Shown here: piece by piece, positions 12,654 through 23,551 of the stretch
How positions within the stretch are numbered: the first letter of the stretch is position 1
Layout of the letters: each line of letters begins with the position of its first letter
Assembly: GCF_006335125.1 (NCBI RefSeq)
Contig: NZ_VDMO01000002.1
Location: 186,001-250,000, forward strand
DNA length: 64,000 nucleotides
Source: Deinococcus radiopugnans ATCC 19172
Lineage (GTDB): Bacteria; Deinococcota; Deinococci; Deinococcales; Deinococcaceae
Direction: 5' to 3'
The notes under the pieces: generated by a model
The model's input: only the letters and a program-made list of their open reading frames with translations
Databases searched by the model: none
Told to the model about the DNA's origin: nothing
Made by a program: the position numbers and the translations under genes

Positions 12654-12700
12654 GTCTAAAGGTCTGACGGCCAGAGCTTTTTGCAGTTTCACCTTTAGAC
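12654..12700. terminator. Inverted repeat between convergent sat and panB
   Basis: A perfect 10-bp stem, GTCTAAAGGT (12654-12663) with ACCTTTAGAC (12691-12700), around a 27-base loop. It lies between converging genes, so it may act in both directions. There is no strong T-tract. Confidence 0.5.
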
Positions 12701-12719
12701 CGTTTGACGGTTAGACCCT

Positions 12720-13541
12720 TCAATACAGCTTGTCCAGCACCTCGTCTTTCATCACGAAGCTGTTGTCCTTCGCCGGAAATTCGCGGGCACGCACCTCGGC
12801 GGCGTACTTTTCAATCGCCTCGCGAGAAATCTGGCCCACCTCGGCGTAGCGTCGGGCGATCTTCTTTTCCTCGCCCTCGTAGACGCCCAGCAGATCGTGG
12901 GTGACCAGCACCTGTCCGTCGCAGCCCACGCCTGCGCCGATGCCGATGGTGGGAATACTCAGCTTCTCGCTGATCAACCGGGCGAGACGGGCGGGAATGA
13001 CCTCCAGCACCAGGGCAAAGGCCCCCGCCGCCTCCAGGGCCTGCGCGCCTTCCAGGGTGGCGCGGGCGCTGGCGTCGTCCTTGCCCTGCACCTTCAGGCC
13101 GCCCTGCGCGGTGGCGGTCTGGGGCATCAGGCCCACGTGGCCCATCACGGGGATGCCGTTGCGGGTCAGCGTCTGCACCACGCCCAGGATCTCGGGCGAG
13201 GCCCCCTCCATCTTGATCGCGTCGGCCCCCGTCTCCTGAATCACACGCACGGCGTTGCGCATGGCGTCCTGCACCCCGGTGTGGTACGTGCCGAAGGGCA
13301 GATCCACCACCATGAATGTCTCTGGCGCTCCCCGGCGCACGGCGCGGGCGTGGTGGATCATGTCGGCCAGCGTGACCGGGGCGGTGGAGTCGTAGCCCAG
13401 CACCACGTTGCCCAGGGAGTCGCCCACCAGGATCAGGTCTACCCCGGCGGCCTCGGCGTGGCGTCCGCCGGGGTAGTCGTAGGCGGTGACCATCACCAGC
13501 GGCTGGGGCGAGTGCTGGAGTTCGGGAAGGCTGCGCTTCAT
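12720..13541 (-). CDS. panB: 3-methyl-2-oxobutanoate hydroxymethyltransferase
   Basis: 273 residues. It makes ketopantoate from alpha-ketoisovalerate and methylene-tetrahydrofolate, the first committed step of pantothenate synthesis. Conserved segments include [19 protein letters not shown], metal ligands in VVDLPFG and [14 protein letters not shown], and IGIGAG. Start ATG 13541 has a TACCCT box seven bases upstream. No panC or panD gene is adjacent. Confidence 0.96.
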   Translation of the reverse strand: MKRSLPELQHSPQPLVMVTAYDYPGGRHAEAAGVDLILVGDSLGNVVLGYDSTAPVTLADMIHHARAVRRGAPETFMVVDLPFGTYHTGVQDAMRNAVRVIQETGADAIKMEGASPEILGVVQTLTRNGIPVMGHVGLMPQTATAQGGLKVQGKDDASARATLEGAQALEAAGAFALVLEVIPARLARLISEKLSIPTIGIGAGVGCDGQVLVTHDLLGVYEGEEKKIARRYAEVGQISREAIEKYAAEVRAREFPAKDNSFVMKDEVLDKLY

Positions 13542-13548
13542 ACGGGGC

Positions 13549-13554
13549 AGGGTA
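13549..13554 (-). promoter_or_regulatory. -10 box of leaderless panB
   Basis: TACCCT, then seven bases, then ATG at 13541. Confidence 0.45.
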
Positions 13555-13665
13555 GCAGGGCGGCGCGGCGGGCGTGGGGTCCGCGCCTGCCGGCCCGGGG
13601 CCCCTGCATAGAGACCGCGCTGTTCGCCCCGGCCGCTTTTGAGGACCCTCCTCCGTTCACGCGCC

Positions 13666-13671
13666 TACAAT
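13666..13671 (+). promoter_or_regulatory. -10 box that decides the start at 13679
   Basis: TACAAT followed by seven bases and ATG 13679. The box overlaps an in-frame upstream ATG at 13670, which therefore cannot be in the transcript. Confidence 0.55.
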
Positions 13672-13678
13672 GGCCTTC

Positions 13679-14614
<936 letters not shown>

Positions 14615-14756
14615 GCCGGAGGCTCCAGCTTGTGGCCCCACCCCCATCCCAAAAGGGATCGGAGGAGGTGTAAAGCGGCAAAGCAGAGCTGGCGTTGTGG
14701 GTGGGGGCGGCCCTCGGTTGCCTTTTGCGGTGAACTGGCCGGAGGAGTGGATTCGG

Positions 14757-14799
14757 TTTGGGATGCCTGTTTGGGATGCCTGGGCTTTGCGGCTAGGAT
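14757..14799 (+). promoter_or_regulatory. Promoter with duplicated -35 region
   Basis: A perfect 13-base tandem repeat TTTGGGATGCCTG occupies 14757-14769 and 14770-14782. The second copy supplies TTGGGA 17 bases before the -10 box TAGGAT (14794-14799), which is seven bases from ATG 14807. Confidence 0.45.
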
Positions 14800-14806
14800 G
14801 GCAGAC

Positions 14807-15301
14807 ATGACCAAAGGTGAGGGGTTGAGGTGGAGAGCGGCGCTGCTGGCCGCCGTTCTGGCGCTGCCTGCCAGCTCTGCCGCGGCGCAGACGACGCCTG
14901 CCGAGCCGCCCAAACCGCTGCTGAGCGGCACCACCTCCGGGCTGGGCTGGGGCATCTACGCGGGCGGCCTCTCCAGCGCCAGTCTGCAGGACGATGGCCC
15001 GGGCCTGCGCGTGGGCGTTCCGGCGGGGGCCAGCGTGCTGGGCACCCGTTACGACGCGGCGAAGAGAGCCGCGCTGCTGACCTACCGGCTGCCGAAAGGC
15101 CTGGACGCCCGCAGCGCCCTGGCCTTCGCCACCAACCAGTTGCAGTTGCAGGGCTTCGACATCGGGACGCGCAGCTTCCCGAGTGCCAGCAGCGCCCGCG
15201 CCACACTCATGCGTGACGGCCAGGGCCTGGACGTTCAGACCACGCGGCAGGCCAACGGGGACATTCAGGTGCTGTACGTCTTCAGCACCGCCGCGCCCTA
15301 G
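14807..15301 (+). CDS. Secreted protein, unknown function
   Basis: 164 residues with a clear signal peptide (basic start, [16 protein letters not shown] with an AxA cleavage site near residue 28). The mature part has no domain I can name: a glycine-rich first half ([16 protein letters not shown]) followed by a small alpha/beta region. The start at 14807 follows TAGGAT by seven bases, whereas the in-frame ATG at 14798 overlaps that box. It is only 19 bp from xpt, which has its own promoter. Confidence 0.6.
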   Translation: MTKGEGLRWRAALLAAVLALPASSAAAQTTPAEPPKPLLSGTTSGLGWGIYAGGLSSASLQDDGPGLRVGVPAGASVLGTRYDAAKRAALLTYRLPKGLDARSALAFATNQLQLQGFDIGTRSFPSASSARATLMRDGQGLDVQTTRQANGDIQVLYVFSTAAP

Positions 15302-15307
15302 CCCCTG

Positions 15308-15313
15308 TACACT
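15308..15313 (+). promoter_or_regulatory. -10 box of leaderless xpt
   Basis: TACACT, then seven bases, then ATG at 15321. Confidence 0.5.
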
Positions 15314-15320
15314 CGCCCCC

Positions 15321-15902
15321 ATGCAATCACTGGTGGACGCGATTCGGCAGCAGGGCGTCATTCTGCCCGGCGGCTTTCTCAAGGTGGACGGGCTGGTCAA
15401 CCATCAACTGTTGCCCGGCCTGACGCGCGAGATGGGCGTGCGCTTCGCAGAACTGTTCGCGCCGCTGCGGCCCAACAAGATTCTGACCATTGAGGTCAGC
15501 GGCATCGCCCCGGCGATTGCCACGGCAATGGAGCTGAACGTGCCGATGGTCTACGCCCGCAAGAAAAAGCCGCTGACCATGAAGGAACCGGCCTTCACGG
15601 CGTCCTCGGTCAGTCGCACCAAGGGCGGGAACGTCGACCTGTTCGTCAGCAGCGAATTCCTGGGACCGGAGGACCGCGTGGTGATCATCGACGACTTTCT
15701 GGCCTCCGGCGGCACGCTGCGCGCCCTGACCGGCATGATCGAACTGAGCGGGGCCACGCTGCTGGGCCTGGGCTGCGTGGTGGAAAAGCAGTTCGAGTCG
15801 GGCCGCGAGCATCTGGCCGATCTGGGCGTGCCCATCCACACCCTCGCCAACATCGTCCGCATGAGCGAGGAGGGGGGCATCCTGGTGGAAGTGGGCCGCT
15901 AG
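15321..15902 (+). CDS. xpt: Xanthine phosphoribosyltransferase
   Basis: 193 residues, matching Xpt in length and motif order. It converts xanthine and PRPP to XMP. The PRPP loop is [13 protein letters not shown], the flexible loop is [10 protein letters not shown], and the start [23 protein letters not shown] is typical. The leader is absent, so the purine riboswitch seen upstream of xpt in Bacillus is not possible here. Confidence 0.93.
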   Translation: MQSLVDAIRQQGVILPGGFLKVDGLVNHQLLPGLTREMGVRFAELFAPLRPNKILTIEVSGIAPAIATAMELNVPMVYARKKKPLTMKEPAFTASSVSRTKGGNVDLFVSSEFLGPEDRVVIIDDFLASGGTLRALTGMIELSGATLLGLGCVVEKQFESGREHLADLGVPIHTLANIVRMSEEGGILVEVGR

Positions 15903-16003
15903 CAGCCCCACGCGAGCAGCAGGCAAGCATGAGGCCGCCTCAACCCTGCACTCAGTCGCGCGGAGCCGCCGTTCTCTAGGCTGGGACAAAGGACGTGACC
16001 CCC

Positions 16004-16492
<489 letters not shown>

Positions 16493-16520
16493 ACAGAGAA
16501 CTTCCTAACGCCCGTTTGGA

Positions 16521-16526
16521 TAGGAT
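16521..16526 (+). promoter_or_regulatory. -10 box that decides the carboxylase start
   Basis: TAGGAT, then seven bases, then ATG 16534. In-frame upstream codons lie in or before the box. Confidence 0.55.
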
Positions 16527-16533
16527 GCACCGC

Positions 16534-18096
16534 ATGACACAGCCCGGCATGGAGTTGCAGGAATTGATCGCCGAGATGGAGCAGCGGCGCGGCAAGGTGG
16601 AGGCCGGCGGCGGCAAGGAACGCCAGCAAAAGCAGCGCGACGGGGGCAAACTGACCGCCCGCGAGCGCATCGACGCGCTGCTGGACCCCGGCAGCTTTCT
16701 GGAGATGGGCACCTTCGTCGAACACCGCGGCGGACGCCTGATGCAGGGCGTGGAGGCCCCCGGCGAGGGCGTCGTGACCGGGCGCGGCACCATCGACGGG
16801 CGGCAGGTCTTCGTATTTTCACAGGACTTCACCGTGCTGGGCGGTTCCCTGGGCAAGATGAACGCCGCCAAGATCACCAAGATCATGGATCTGGCGGCCA
16901 AGACCGGCTGCCCGGTGATCGGCCTGAACGACTCGGCCGGGGCGCGCATCCAGGAAGGCGTGGACTCGCTGAGCGGCTACGGCGAGATCTTCTACCGCAA
17001 TGCCATCTACTCGGGGGCGGTGCCGCAGATCAGCGCCATCCTTGGCCCCTGCGCGGGCGGCGCGGTGTACAGCCCGGCGCTGACCGACTTCATTTTAATG
17101 AGCGAGGGCAGCAGCTACATGTTCATTACCGGCCCCGAGGTCATCAAGAGCGTGACCCGCGAGGACGTGACCTTTGAGGCGCTGGGGGGCGCGGACGTGC
17201 ACACCCGCAAGAGCGGCGTGGCCCACCTGGAATACGACGGCGACGCGGCCGTGCTGGCCGGGGTGCGTGACCTGCTGGGCTACCTGCCCCAGAACGCCCA
17301 CGAGCAGCCCCCGGTACACCAGACGGATGATCCCGTCGACCGCCGCAACGACAACCTGCTGGACATCGTGGTGCCGGATCAGCGCAAGCCCTACGCCATG
17401 CACGCGGTCATTCACGAGCTGGTGGACGACGGCACGTTCCTGGAAATCCAGCCGAACTGGGCCAAAAACATCGTGGTGGGCTTCGCGCGGCTGGGCGGCC
17501 AGAGTGTGGGCATCGTTGCCAACAACCCGCGCGTGATGGCCGGGGCGCTGAACATCGACGCGGCGGACAAGGCCGCCCGCTTTATCCGCACCTGCGACTG
17601 CTACAACGTCCCCGTGCTGACGCTGGTGGACGTGACCGGCTTTCTGCCCGGCGTGGCGCAGGAACACGCCGGCATTATCCGCCACGGCGCAAAGATGCTG
17701 TACGCCTACGCCGAGGCCACCGTGCCCAAGATCACGCTGATTACCCGCAAGAGCTATGGCGGCGCGTACCTCGCCATGAACAGCCGGGATATGGGCGCGG
17801 ACGTGGTGTACGCGTGGCCCACCGCCGCCGTCGCCGTGATGGGCGCGGAGGGGGCCGCCAACATCGTCTACCGCCGCGAGATCAACGCCAGTGACAACCC
17901 GGAAGCCACCCGCGCCGAGAAGATTGCCGACTACAAGGACGCCTTCGACAACCCCTACGTGGCCGCCAGCAAGGGCTACATCGACGACGTGATCCCGATG
18001 GAAGAGACCCGTCAGCGCCTGATTCAGACGTTTGCCATGCTGCGCGACAAGGCCGAGACCCGGCCCTACAAGAAGCACGGGAACATGCCGCTGTAG
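16534..18096 (+). CDS. Acyl-CoA carboxylase beta (carboxyltransferase) subunit, propionyl-CoA type
   Basis: 520 residues. It transfers the carboxyl group from biotin to an acyl-CoA, most likely propionyl-CoA or methylcrotonyl-CoA. Both carboxyltransferase half-domains are visible: GRGTIDGRQVFVFSQDFTVLGGSLG and NDSAGARIQEGVDSLSGYGEIF in the first, PGVAQEHAGIIRHGAKMLYA and KSYGGAYLAM in the second. The biotin carboxylase/BCCP subunit is not in this window. The B12-binding subunit of methylmalonyl-CoA mutase at 37.9 kb suggests a propionate route. The leaderless start is at 16534. Confidence 0.9.
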   Translation: MTQPGMELQELIAEMEQRRGKVEAGGGKERQQKQRDGGKLTARERIDALLDPGSFLEMGTFVEHRGGRLMQGVEAPGEGVVTGRGTIDGRQVFVFSQDFTVLGGSLGKMNAAKITKIMDLAAKTGCPVIGLNDSAGARIQEGVDSLSGYGEIFYRNAIYSGAVPQISAILGPCAGGAVYSPALTDFILMSEGSSYMFITGPEVIKSVTREDVTFEALGGADVHTRKSGVAHLEYDGDAAVLAGVRDLLGYLPQNAHEQPPVHQTDDPVDRRNDNLLDIVVPDQRKPYAMHAVIHELVDDGTFLEIQPNWAKNIVVGFARLGGQSVGIVANNPRVMAGALNIDAADKAARFIRTCDCYNVPVLTLVDVTGFLPGVAQEHAGIIRHGAKMLYAYAEATVPKITLITRKSYGGAYLAMNSRDMGADVVYAWPTAAVAVMGAEGAANIVYRREINASDNPEATRAEKIADYKDAFDNPYVAASKGYIDDVIPMEETRQRLIQTFAMLRDKAETRPYKKHGNMPL

Positions 18097-18353
18097 ACAG
18101 AGAGAAGACTTCATTCGCATTCACCAAGGAGCGTCACTTCCTCGGCCCGGTAACCAAGGCCCCCGTCAGCGCTGACTGCTTCTGGAGGCCCGCCGCCCCT
18201 GGACAGGCTTCCGGTGGGGCAGTGGGCACGTCCGGTGAGGCGTGCCGAAGTCGGCCCTCTCAGTCACGCTGGGGGCCACCAGCGGATTTCCAACAGCATC
18301 CGAACAAGGAGCGTGGGGCTATCTCACGCTCCTCCCTCTCCGTGTTTGCGCTG
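18097..18353. other. Intergenic region with inverted repeat
   Basis: About 257 bases between the carboxylase gene and the convergent amidohydrolase gene. It holds a perfect 8-bp stem, GGAGCGTG (18308-18315) with CACGCTCC (18325-18332), that could terminate both genes although no T-tract follows. Nothing else is recognisable. Confidence 0.45.
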
Positions 18354-19547
18354 CTACACCGGCTGTGTCAGGCGCCGGGCCGCCGCGATGTACATCCGCG
18401 TGCCGTGGTCCAGGGCGCGCTCGTCGATGTCGAACTTGGGGTGGTGGTGCGGCGCGTGGTCCGGGCCACCCGCGCCGATCAGCACGAAAGTTCCGGGGGC
18501 CACCGTCATGTAGGCGCTGAAATCCTCGCTGCCCATCAGCGGTTTGCCGTCCGTAACCGTGACCGTATCGCCGAAGGTCTCGGCGGCCACCTCACGCAGG
18601 ATGGCGGTGGTGGCCGCGTCGTTGACGGTGGCGCGGTAACCGTTCTGGTAGCTGAAGGTGTAGGTTGCCCCGAAGGCCTCGGTGATGCCCTGCACGATCT
18701 TTTCCATGCGCTGCGGCATCAGCTTCCGCAGTTCCGGGTCAAAGGTGCGCACCGTGCCGTTCAGGGTGGCCGTGTCGGGAATGATGTTGTGCGCCGTGCC
18801 GGAATGAATCTGCGTGACGCTCAGGACGGCGGGGACAATCGGATCGAGTTGGCGCGAGATCACGCTCTGGAAGGCCAGCACGATCTGCGCGGCGATCACC
18901 ACCGGATCGACGGTCTCGTGCGGACTTGCGCCGTGGCCGCCCTTGCCCTGAATGGTGATGTCGAATCCGTCCGGCGAGGCCATCAGTGGCCCCTCGCGCA
19001 GCATGATCACGCCCACCGGAATCGGGCTCATCACGTGTTCGCCCATCACCACGTCCACCCCGGCCAGCGCGCCGCTGTCCACGATCTGCTGCGCGCCGCC
19101 CGGAAAATGCTCCTCGGCGTGCTGAAAGATGAAACGGACCTCGCCGTGTAATTTCTCCGGCTGGCCCGACAGCACCTTGGCTGCGCCCAGCAGCATGGCG
19201 GTGTGCGCGTCGTGGCCGCAGGCGTGCATCACCCCCGCACGCTTGCTGGCAAAGGGCAGCCCGGTTTCCTCGGTGATGGGCAGCGCGTCCATATCCGCGC
19301 GCAGCAGCACGGTGCGCCCCGGCCCGGCCCCGCCCTTCAGGGTCGCCAGCACGCTGGTCGGCGTGGGCCGCGTGACGGTCAGGTTGGGCAATTTGCTCAG
19401 CTGACCCTCCACGAAATCGGCGGTCTCGGTCTCGTGGAACGACAGTTCCGGGTGCTCGTGCAGGTAGCGGCGCCACTGGATCACCTGCTGCTGCAGGGCA
19501 TAGTCCTCGATGCTGGCGGGCGTGGGCTGACGGATGCTCTGGGTCAT
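18354..19547 (-). CDS. M20-family amidohydrolase (N-acyl-L-amino acid amidohydrolase / carboxypeptidase type)
   Basis: 397 residues of the M20D family, dinuclear metal enzymes that hydrolyse N-acylated or conjugated amino acids. Visible motifs: [10 protein letters not shown], the metal ligands in [23 protein letters not shown], the dimerisation-domain [11 protein letters not shown] and the late ligand in [12 protein letters not shown] 19547 is chosen for the GAGGAG six bases upstream. It follows the peptide-binding protein gene on the same strand after about 90 bp, suggesting uptake followed by hydrolysis. It could also serve as the desuccinylase partner of the racemase at 299-1408, but that is speculation. 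Confidence 0.88.
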   Translation of the reverse strand: MTQSIRQPTPASIEDYALQQQVIQWRRYLHEHPELSFHETETADFVEGQLSKLPNLTVTRPTPTSVLATLKGGAGPGRTVLLRADMDALPITEETGLPFASKRAGVMHACGHDAHTAMLLGAAKVLSGQPEKLHGEVRFIFQHAEEHFPGGAQQIVDSGALAGVDVVMGEHVMSPIPVGVIMLREGPLMASPDGFDITIQGKGGHGASPHETVDPVVIAAQIVLAFQSVISRQLDPIVPAVLSVTQIHSGTAHNIIPDTATLNGTVRTFDPELRKLMPQRMEKIVQGITEAFGATYTFSYQNGYRATVNDAATTAILREVAAETFGDTVTVTDGKPLMGSEDFSAYMTVAPGTFVLIGAGGPDHAPHHHPKFDIDERALDHGTRMYIAAARRLTQPV

Positions 19548-19636
19548 GGGAACTCCTCGTGGGAGAGCTTGAAAGGTAGGAAGGTGACCCGAACGACCTC
19601 GCCGAGTCACCCTGCTCACGTTCAGAAGAGGTGGAC

Positions 19637-21229
19637 TTACTTCTTGCCGTCGATCGTGATGTCCTCGAAGGGCAGCAGGCTGGACGGCCCCGGCTGCCAG
19701 CCCTTGACGTAGGTGCGGATGGCCGCCAGCGGGCGCGAATGCACGATGGGCAGGCGGACGTTGGCGTCGTACGTGAGCTGATGGATCTGGGCATACGCTT
19801 TGGCCTGCGCCGCGCGGGTGCTGGCGGCGGCGGCCACCCGCAGCTGATCGAAGATTTTCTGGTTGCCGAAATTGCTGTCGGCGCTGGCTTCTTCGCCGTA
19901 ATAGGTGTTGTAGAAGTTGTACGGGCTGGCATACGGCCCGGTCCAGCCGATCATGTACATATCGAAGCCGGGGGCCTTGTTGCGGTCATCCAGGTACTTG
20001 GCCCAGTCCTCGGTTTTCAGGGTGGCCTTGATGCCGATGGCGGCCAGATCGGCGGCCATCGCCTCGGCAATCGGCTTGGGCGTGGGGAAGTACGGGCGCG
20101 ACACCGGCATGTACCACAGGTCCAGCGAGAAGCCATTCGGGTAGCCCGCGTCTGCGAGCAGCTTCTTGGCCGCTGCGGGGTCGAATTTGTAGTCGGCGGG
20201 TACATTCGGGCTGTTGGCCCATTTCAGCGCCGGCGGCAGGAAGCTGGCGTCGGTCACGCCCAGATCACCCCAGAAGGCGTCCACGATGGCCTTCTTGTTG
20301 ATCGCCATGCTGATGGCCTGCCGCACCTTGTCGTTCTTCAGGTACTTGTTGCCCAGATTCAGGCTGAGCATGCCCACGTTGAAGGACGGCACCAGCACCG
20401 GCAGGAGGTTCTTGTCGGCCTTGACCGCGCTCAGCTGTTCGGGGTTCAGGTCGGTGGTGAAGTCGATGGTGCCGGCCTTCAGCTCATTCAGGCGGGCGCT
20501 GGGGTCTTTCAGGAAGCGCAGCACCAGCGCGTCGTACTTGGCCTTGGTGCCCCAGTACGCCTTGTTGGGAATCAGATTGATGCGGTCCCCGGTCTTCCAG
20601 TCCTGCATGATGAACGGCCCGGTGCCCACCGGCAGCGCGGCGGGCGTGCCGTATTTGGCCCCCGCCTTCTTGATGGCCGCCGGGCTGGCAATGCCGAAGA
20701 AGCTGGTGGCCAGCGTTTCGGGCAGCTGCGCGTAGCCGCGCGTCATGGTAAAAATCACTTTGTTGGGGCCGTCGGTCCGCACGCTTTTCAGGATGGTTCC
20801 GGCGTCGCCCTTGAAGCCGCCGAAGATGAATTGCCAGGAGGTAAAGGTCTTGCCCAGTTCCTTCGCGCCGCCGGGGGCCGCCGGGTCCCACCAGCGGTTG
20901 ACGTTGTACACCACCGCGTCGGCGTTGAACGGCGTGCCGTCGGTGAACTTGACGCCCTGCCGCAGGGTGAAGGTCCATTCGGTGGCGTTGGCATTCGAGG
21001 TCCACCTCAGCGCCAGACTGGGCGAGATGTCGCTGGTGCCGTTCTTGAAGCGCACCAGCCCGTCGTAGACCATCATCTGCGGCGTGGCGGAATTGCCGTC
21101 GGTGATGGTGCCGGAATCCAGCGACACGGGCTCGCCGCCTGCGCCGTAGACCAGGGTGGCCGCGCCCGCCACGGTGCCGTAAGACGCTGCGCCCAGCAGG
21201 GCCAGAGAAAGGGAGAGGGAACGCCGCAT
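19637..21229 (-). CDS. ABC transporter peptide-binding protein (SBP family 5)
   Basis: 530 residues with a signal peptide ([22 protein letters not shown]). It is a DppA/OppA-like family 5 solute-binding protein, shown by YDGLVRF, the [21 protein letters not shown] segment, VGTGPF, and the C-terminal NFYNTYYG region. It presents peptides or similar ligands to an ABC permease that is not in this window. There is no lipobox, so it is probably periplasmic. AGGAGG precedes ATG by five bases. It is followed by the M20 amidohydrolase. Confidence 0.9.
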   Translation of the reverse strand: MRRSLSLSLALLGAASYGTVAGAATLVYGAGGEPVSLDSGTITDGNSATPQMMVYDGLVRFKNGTSDISPSLALRWTSNANATEWTFTLRQGVKFTDGTPFNADAVVYNVNRWWDPAAPGGAKELGKTFTSWQFIFGGFKGDAGTILKSVRTDGPNKVIFTMTRGYAQLPETLATSFFGIASPAAIKKAGAKYGTPAALPVGTGPFIMQDWKTGDRINLIPNKAYWGTKAKYDALVLRFLKDPSARLNELKAGTIDFTTDLNPEQLSAVKADKNLLPVLVPSFNVGMLSLNLGNKYLKNDKVRQAISMAINKKAIVDAFWGDLGVTDASFLPPALKWANSPNVPADYKFDPAAAKKLLADAGYPNGFSLDLWYMPVSRPYFPTPKPIAEAMAADLAAIGIKATLKTEDWAKYLDDRNKAPGFDMYMIGWTGPYASPYNFYNTYYGEEASADSNFGNQKIFDQLRVAAAASTRAAQAKAYAQIHQLTYDANVRLPIVHSRPLAAIRTYVKGWQPGPSSLLPFEDITIDGKK

Positions 21230-21305
21230 AGAAGCCTCCTGAAACACAAGGAAAGGTGAGGACCGCCGGAGCACTGAATTGAAATGCCTTAAGGAGCAGT
21301 TCCGA

Positions 21306-21334
21306 GGCTAGGGACTGCGCCGGGCAAAGTCAAA
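21306..21334 (-). promoter_or_regulatory. Sigma-70 type promoter of the peptide-binding protein gene
   Basis: On the minus strand TTGACT (21329-21334) and TAGCCT (21306-21311) are separated by 17 bases. The leader to ATG 21229 would be about 70 bases and carries AGGAGG. Confidence 0.55.
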
Positions 21335-21375
21335 CGGGTTATCCAGACGGCGGGGGTTCTGGCCTCTCCTTGCGG

Positions 21376-22458
21376 CTACAGGTTGTCGTTGAAAAACGCC
21401 ACGCTGCGGTTCAGCGCCGTGCGCAGGTTGCCGCTCAGGTTGTGGTTGTCGCCGGGATACCGGTAGGCGGTGAAGCGCTGCCTGGCGGCACGCAGATCGT
21501 CGGCGAAAGCCTGCTGAAAGCTGTAGGGCACGTCCTCATCGGCGGTGCCCTGCTGCAACTCGATGGGCCGCCCGTCCAGGTCCTGCAGGTAGGCGTTGGG
21601 GCTCAAGGCACGCAGGTAGCGGCGATTGAGGCGGTCCAGCGTCGGTTTTTCCTCTCCCTTGGGCGGGTTCCAGTCGGTGGCCAGCACGTCGTAACTGGCG
21701 ACCACGCCCGCCCACAGCGAGGCAGCTTTCAGGTCCGGATCCACCAGCATGGCCCGCAGGGACAGTTGCCCGCCCATGCTGTGCCCCCACACGCCCATGC
21801 GGTCACGGTTCACCCGTGGGTCCTTTTTCAGGCTGGCGGCGGCATTCAGCACGTCCACGGTGTAGCCGGGATCGTTGTACCCGCCGCCAGCCTCGCCCTC
21901 CGAGTCGCCGTGCCCCCGGTAGTCGCTCTTGAGGGTCACGTACCCGGCCCGCGCGAAAGCGTCCTGATACGCCACGTAACGCTCGGTGGTGCGGTACTGC
22001 TGAGGCGGAATGTAGCCGTGGTTGAACACGATGGCGGGCCAGCCCCCTTTGGGCGGTGTCCCGTTCGGAACGGTCAGCAGCGCGAAAATCTTGAGGCCGT
22101 CCGACTGGTACGACACCACCTGACGGCTGTAGTTGCTGCCCGCGTTCAGGGTCCGCACCACCGTCAGTCGGCTGCCCGGATACTCGCGCGCCCGCAGCGC
22201 CGGAATGCTGATGGGCTGACGGGCCACCAGCGCCTCAAGGGCGGCGTCGGTCACTTCACCGAACGGACCAGTCCGGACGGTGGTATCGGGCGGCGGTTCG
22301 GTGGAGGCGTCCCCTTCAGCTTCAGCCTGCGGAGCTGGGGCGGCTGGCGTCTGCCCCTGCCACGGCACCCTGAACGGCAGATTTTCCGGCTGGGTCACAG
22401 CGACGTAACCTGCCCCCATCACCAGCAGCAGCACCACGAAATGGACCAGTCGCCTCAT
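21376..22458 (-). CDS. Membrane-anchored or secreted alpha/beta hydrolase (S9-like), copy 1
   Basis: 360 residues. The N-terminal hydrophobic segment (VHFVVLLLVMGAGYVAV) is a signal anchor, followed by a Pro-Ala linker of about 40 residues. The hydrolase domain has PAIVFNHGYIPP (oxyanion region), the nucleophile elbow GHSMGGQ, the acid in QQGTADEDVP and the histidine in PGDNHNLSG. It resembles prolyl oligopeptidase-family (S9) or acyl-peptide hydrolases. Very similar to the next gene upstream, with long identical protein stretches, so the two are a tandem duplication. The start lies only four bases from the preceding stop, suggesting one operon. Confidence 0.87.
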   Translation of the reverse strand: MRRLVHFVVLLLVMGAGYVAVTQPENLPFRVPWQGQTPAAPAPQAEAEGDASTEPPPDTTVRTGPFGEVTDAALEALVARQPISIPALRAREYPGSRLTVVRTLNAGSNYSRQVVSYQSDGLKIFALLTVPNGTPPKGGWPAIVFNHGYIPPQQYRTTERYVAYQDAFARAGYVTLKSDYRGHGDSEGEAGGGYNDPGYTVDVLNAAASLKKDPRVNRDRMGVWGHSMGGQLSLRAMLVDPDLKAASLWAGVVASYDVLATDWNPPKGEEKPTLDRLNRRYLRALSPNAYLQDLDGRPIELQQGTADEDVPYSFQQAFADDLRAARQRFTAYRYPGDNHNLSGNLRTALNRSVAFFNDNL

Positions 22459-22462
22459 GGGA

Positions 22463-23449
22463 TCAGAGATTGTCCTTGAAGAACGCCACGCTGCGGTTCA
22501 GGGCCGTCTGCAGGTTGCGGCTGAGGTTGTGGTTGTCGCCGGGATAGACGTAACTCGCCACCGGCTTGTTGATGGCCTTGAGGTCTTTGCTCAGCGTGGT
22601 GTGAAACGCCACCGGTACGTCCTCGTCCGCCGTGCCGATGTGCAGCTGAAGCGGGCCGCCCAGATCCTTCAGGTAGCTGTTGGCACTCAGCGAGGCCCAG
22701 AATTCCGGGTTTTTGGCGGGCGTGCCGTATTTCGCCACCGCCGTTTTGCGCAGGTTCAGCACACCCTGCGGAATGCTGGCGGGCACCGGACTGTTCCACC
22801 TGGTCATCATGGCGTCGTAATCGCCCACCACCCCGGCCCAGATCACCCCGGCCTTGATGCCTGGATCAATCACCATGGCCCGCAGGGTCAGAAACCCGCC
22901 CATGCTGTGCCCCCACATGCCGATGCGCGCCGCGTTCACCCGCCCGTCCCGCTTCAGGCTGCCCAGCGCGTTCATCACGTCGTCGGTGTAGCCGGGCGAG
23001 TAGTAGCCGCCCAGCGCCTCGCCCTGAGAACTGCCGTGGCCCCGGTAGTCACTCTTGAGGGTCACGAACCCCGCACGCGCAAAGGCGTCCTGATACGCCA
23101 CGTAGCGCTCGGTGGTGCGGTACTGCTGAGGCGGGATATAGCCGTGGTTGAACACGATGGCGGGCCAGCCTCCTTTAGGCGGCGTGCCGTTGGGAACGGT
23201 CAGCAGGGCGTGAATCTTGAGGCCATCGGACTGATACGACACCACCTGACGGCTGTAGTTGCTGCCGGCGCGCAGATTTGTCAGCACGTTCAGGGCGCTG
23301 CCCGGATACTTTTTTTCGCGGGCGGCAGCGATGCTCATGTCCGCCACGTCGATGTTCGCCAGTGCGGCGGCCGACTGTGCCCCGGCCTGGGTGCTGGAGA
23401 GCGGGGCAGTCAGCAACAGGGACAGCCACAGGAAGGGGGAAAACCTCAT
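22463..23449 (-). CDS. Secreted alpha/beta hydrolase (S9-like), copy 2
   Basis: 328 residues, paralogue of the adjacent gene at 21376. It has a cleavable signal peptide (FLWLSLLLTAPLSSTQAGAQ) instead of a signal anchor and lacks the Pro-Ala linker. The catalytic motifs are NHGYIPPQQ, GHSMGGF, GTADEDVP and PGDNHNLS. The region around the oxyanion loop and the TTERYVAYQDAFARAG helix is identical between copies, while the N-terminus and the lid region differ. TAGGCT lies six bases before ATG. This is the first gene of the two-gene operon. Confidence 0.87.
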   Translation of the reverse strand: MRFSPFLWLSLLLTAPLSSTQAGAQSAAALANIDVADMSIAAAREKKYPGSALNVLTNLRAGSNYSRQVVSYQSDGLKIHALLTVPNGTPPKGGWPAIVFNHGYIPPQQYRTTERYVAYQDAFARAGFVTLKSDYRGHGSSQGEALGGYYSPGYTDDVMNALGSLKRDGRVNAARIGMWGHSMGGFLTLRAMVIDPGIKAGVIWAGVVGDYDAMMTRWNSPVPASIPQGVLNLRKTAVAKYGTPAKNPEFWASLSANSYLKDLGGPLQLHIGTADEDVPVAFHTTLSKDLKAINKPVASYVYPGDNHNLSRNLQTALNRSVAFFKDNL

Positions 23450-23455
23450 CTGCCC

Positions 23456-23461
23456 AGCCTA
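23456..23461 (-). promoter_or_regulatory. -10 box of leaderless hydrolase operon
   Basis: TAGGCT, then six bases, then ATG at 23449. Confidence 0.5.
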
Positions 23462-23551
23462 GAGGGCCACCGCGCCGCAAAAAGCGTCGGCCCAAACGTT
23501 ACGGCCTTGAGACAGGGTTACGAATTCAAAGACTGAGGGACGGCAGGCCGT

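Noticed and set aside
19631..21259. 542-codon open frame on the plus strand opposite the peptide-binding protein
   Set aside because: The same reason: a clear signal-peptide-bearing binding protein is on the other strand, and the antisense translation has no domain.
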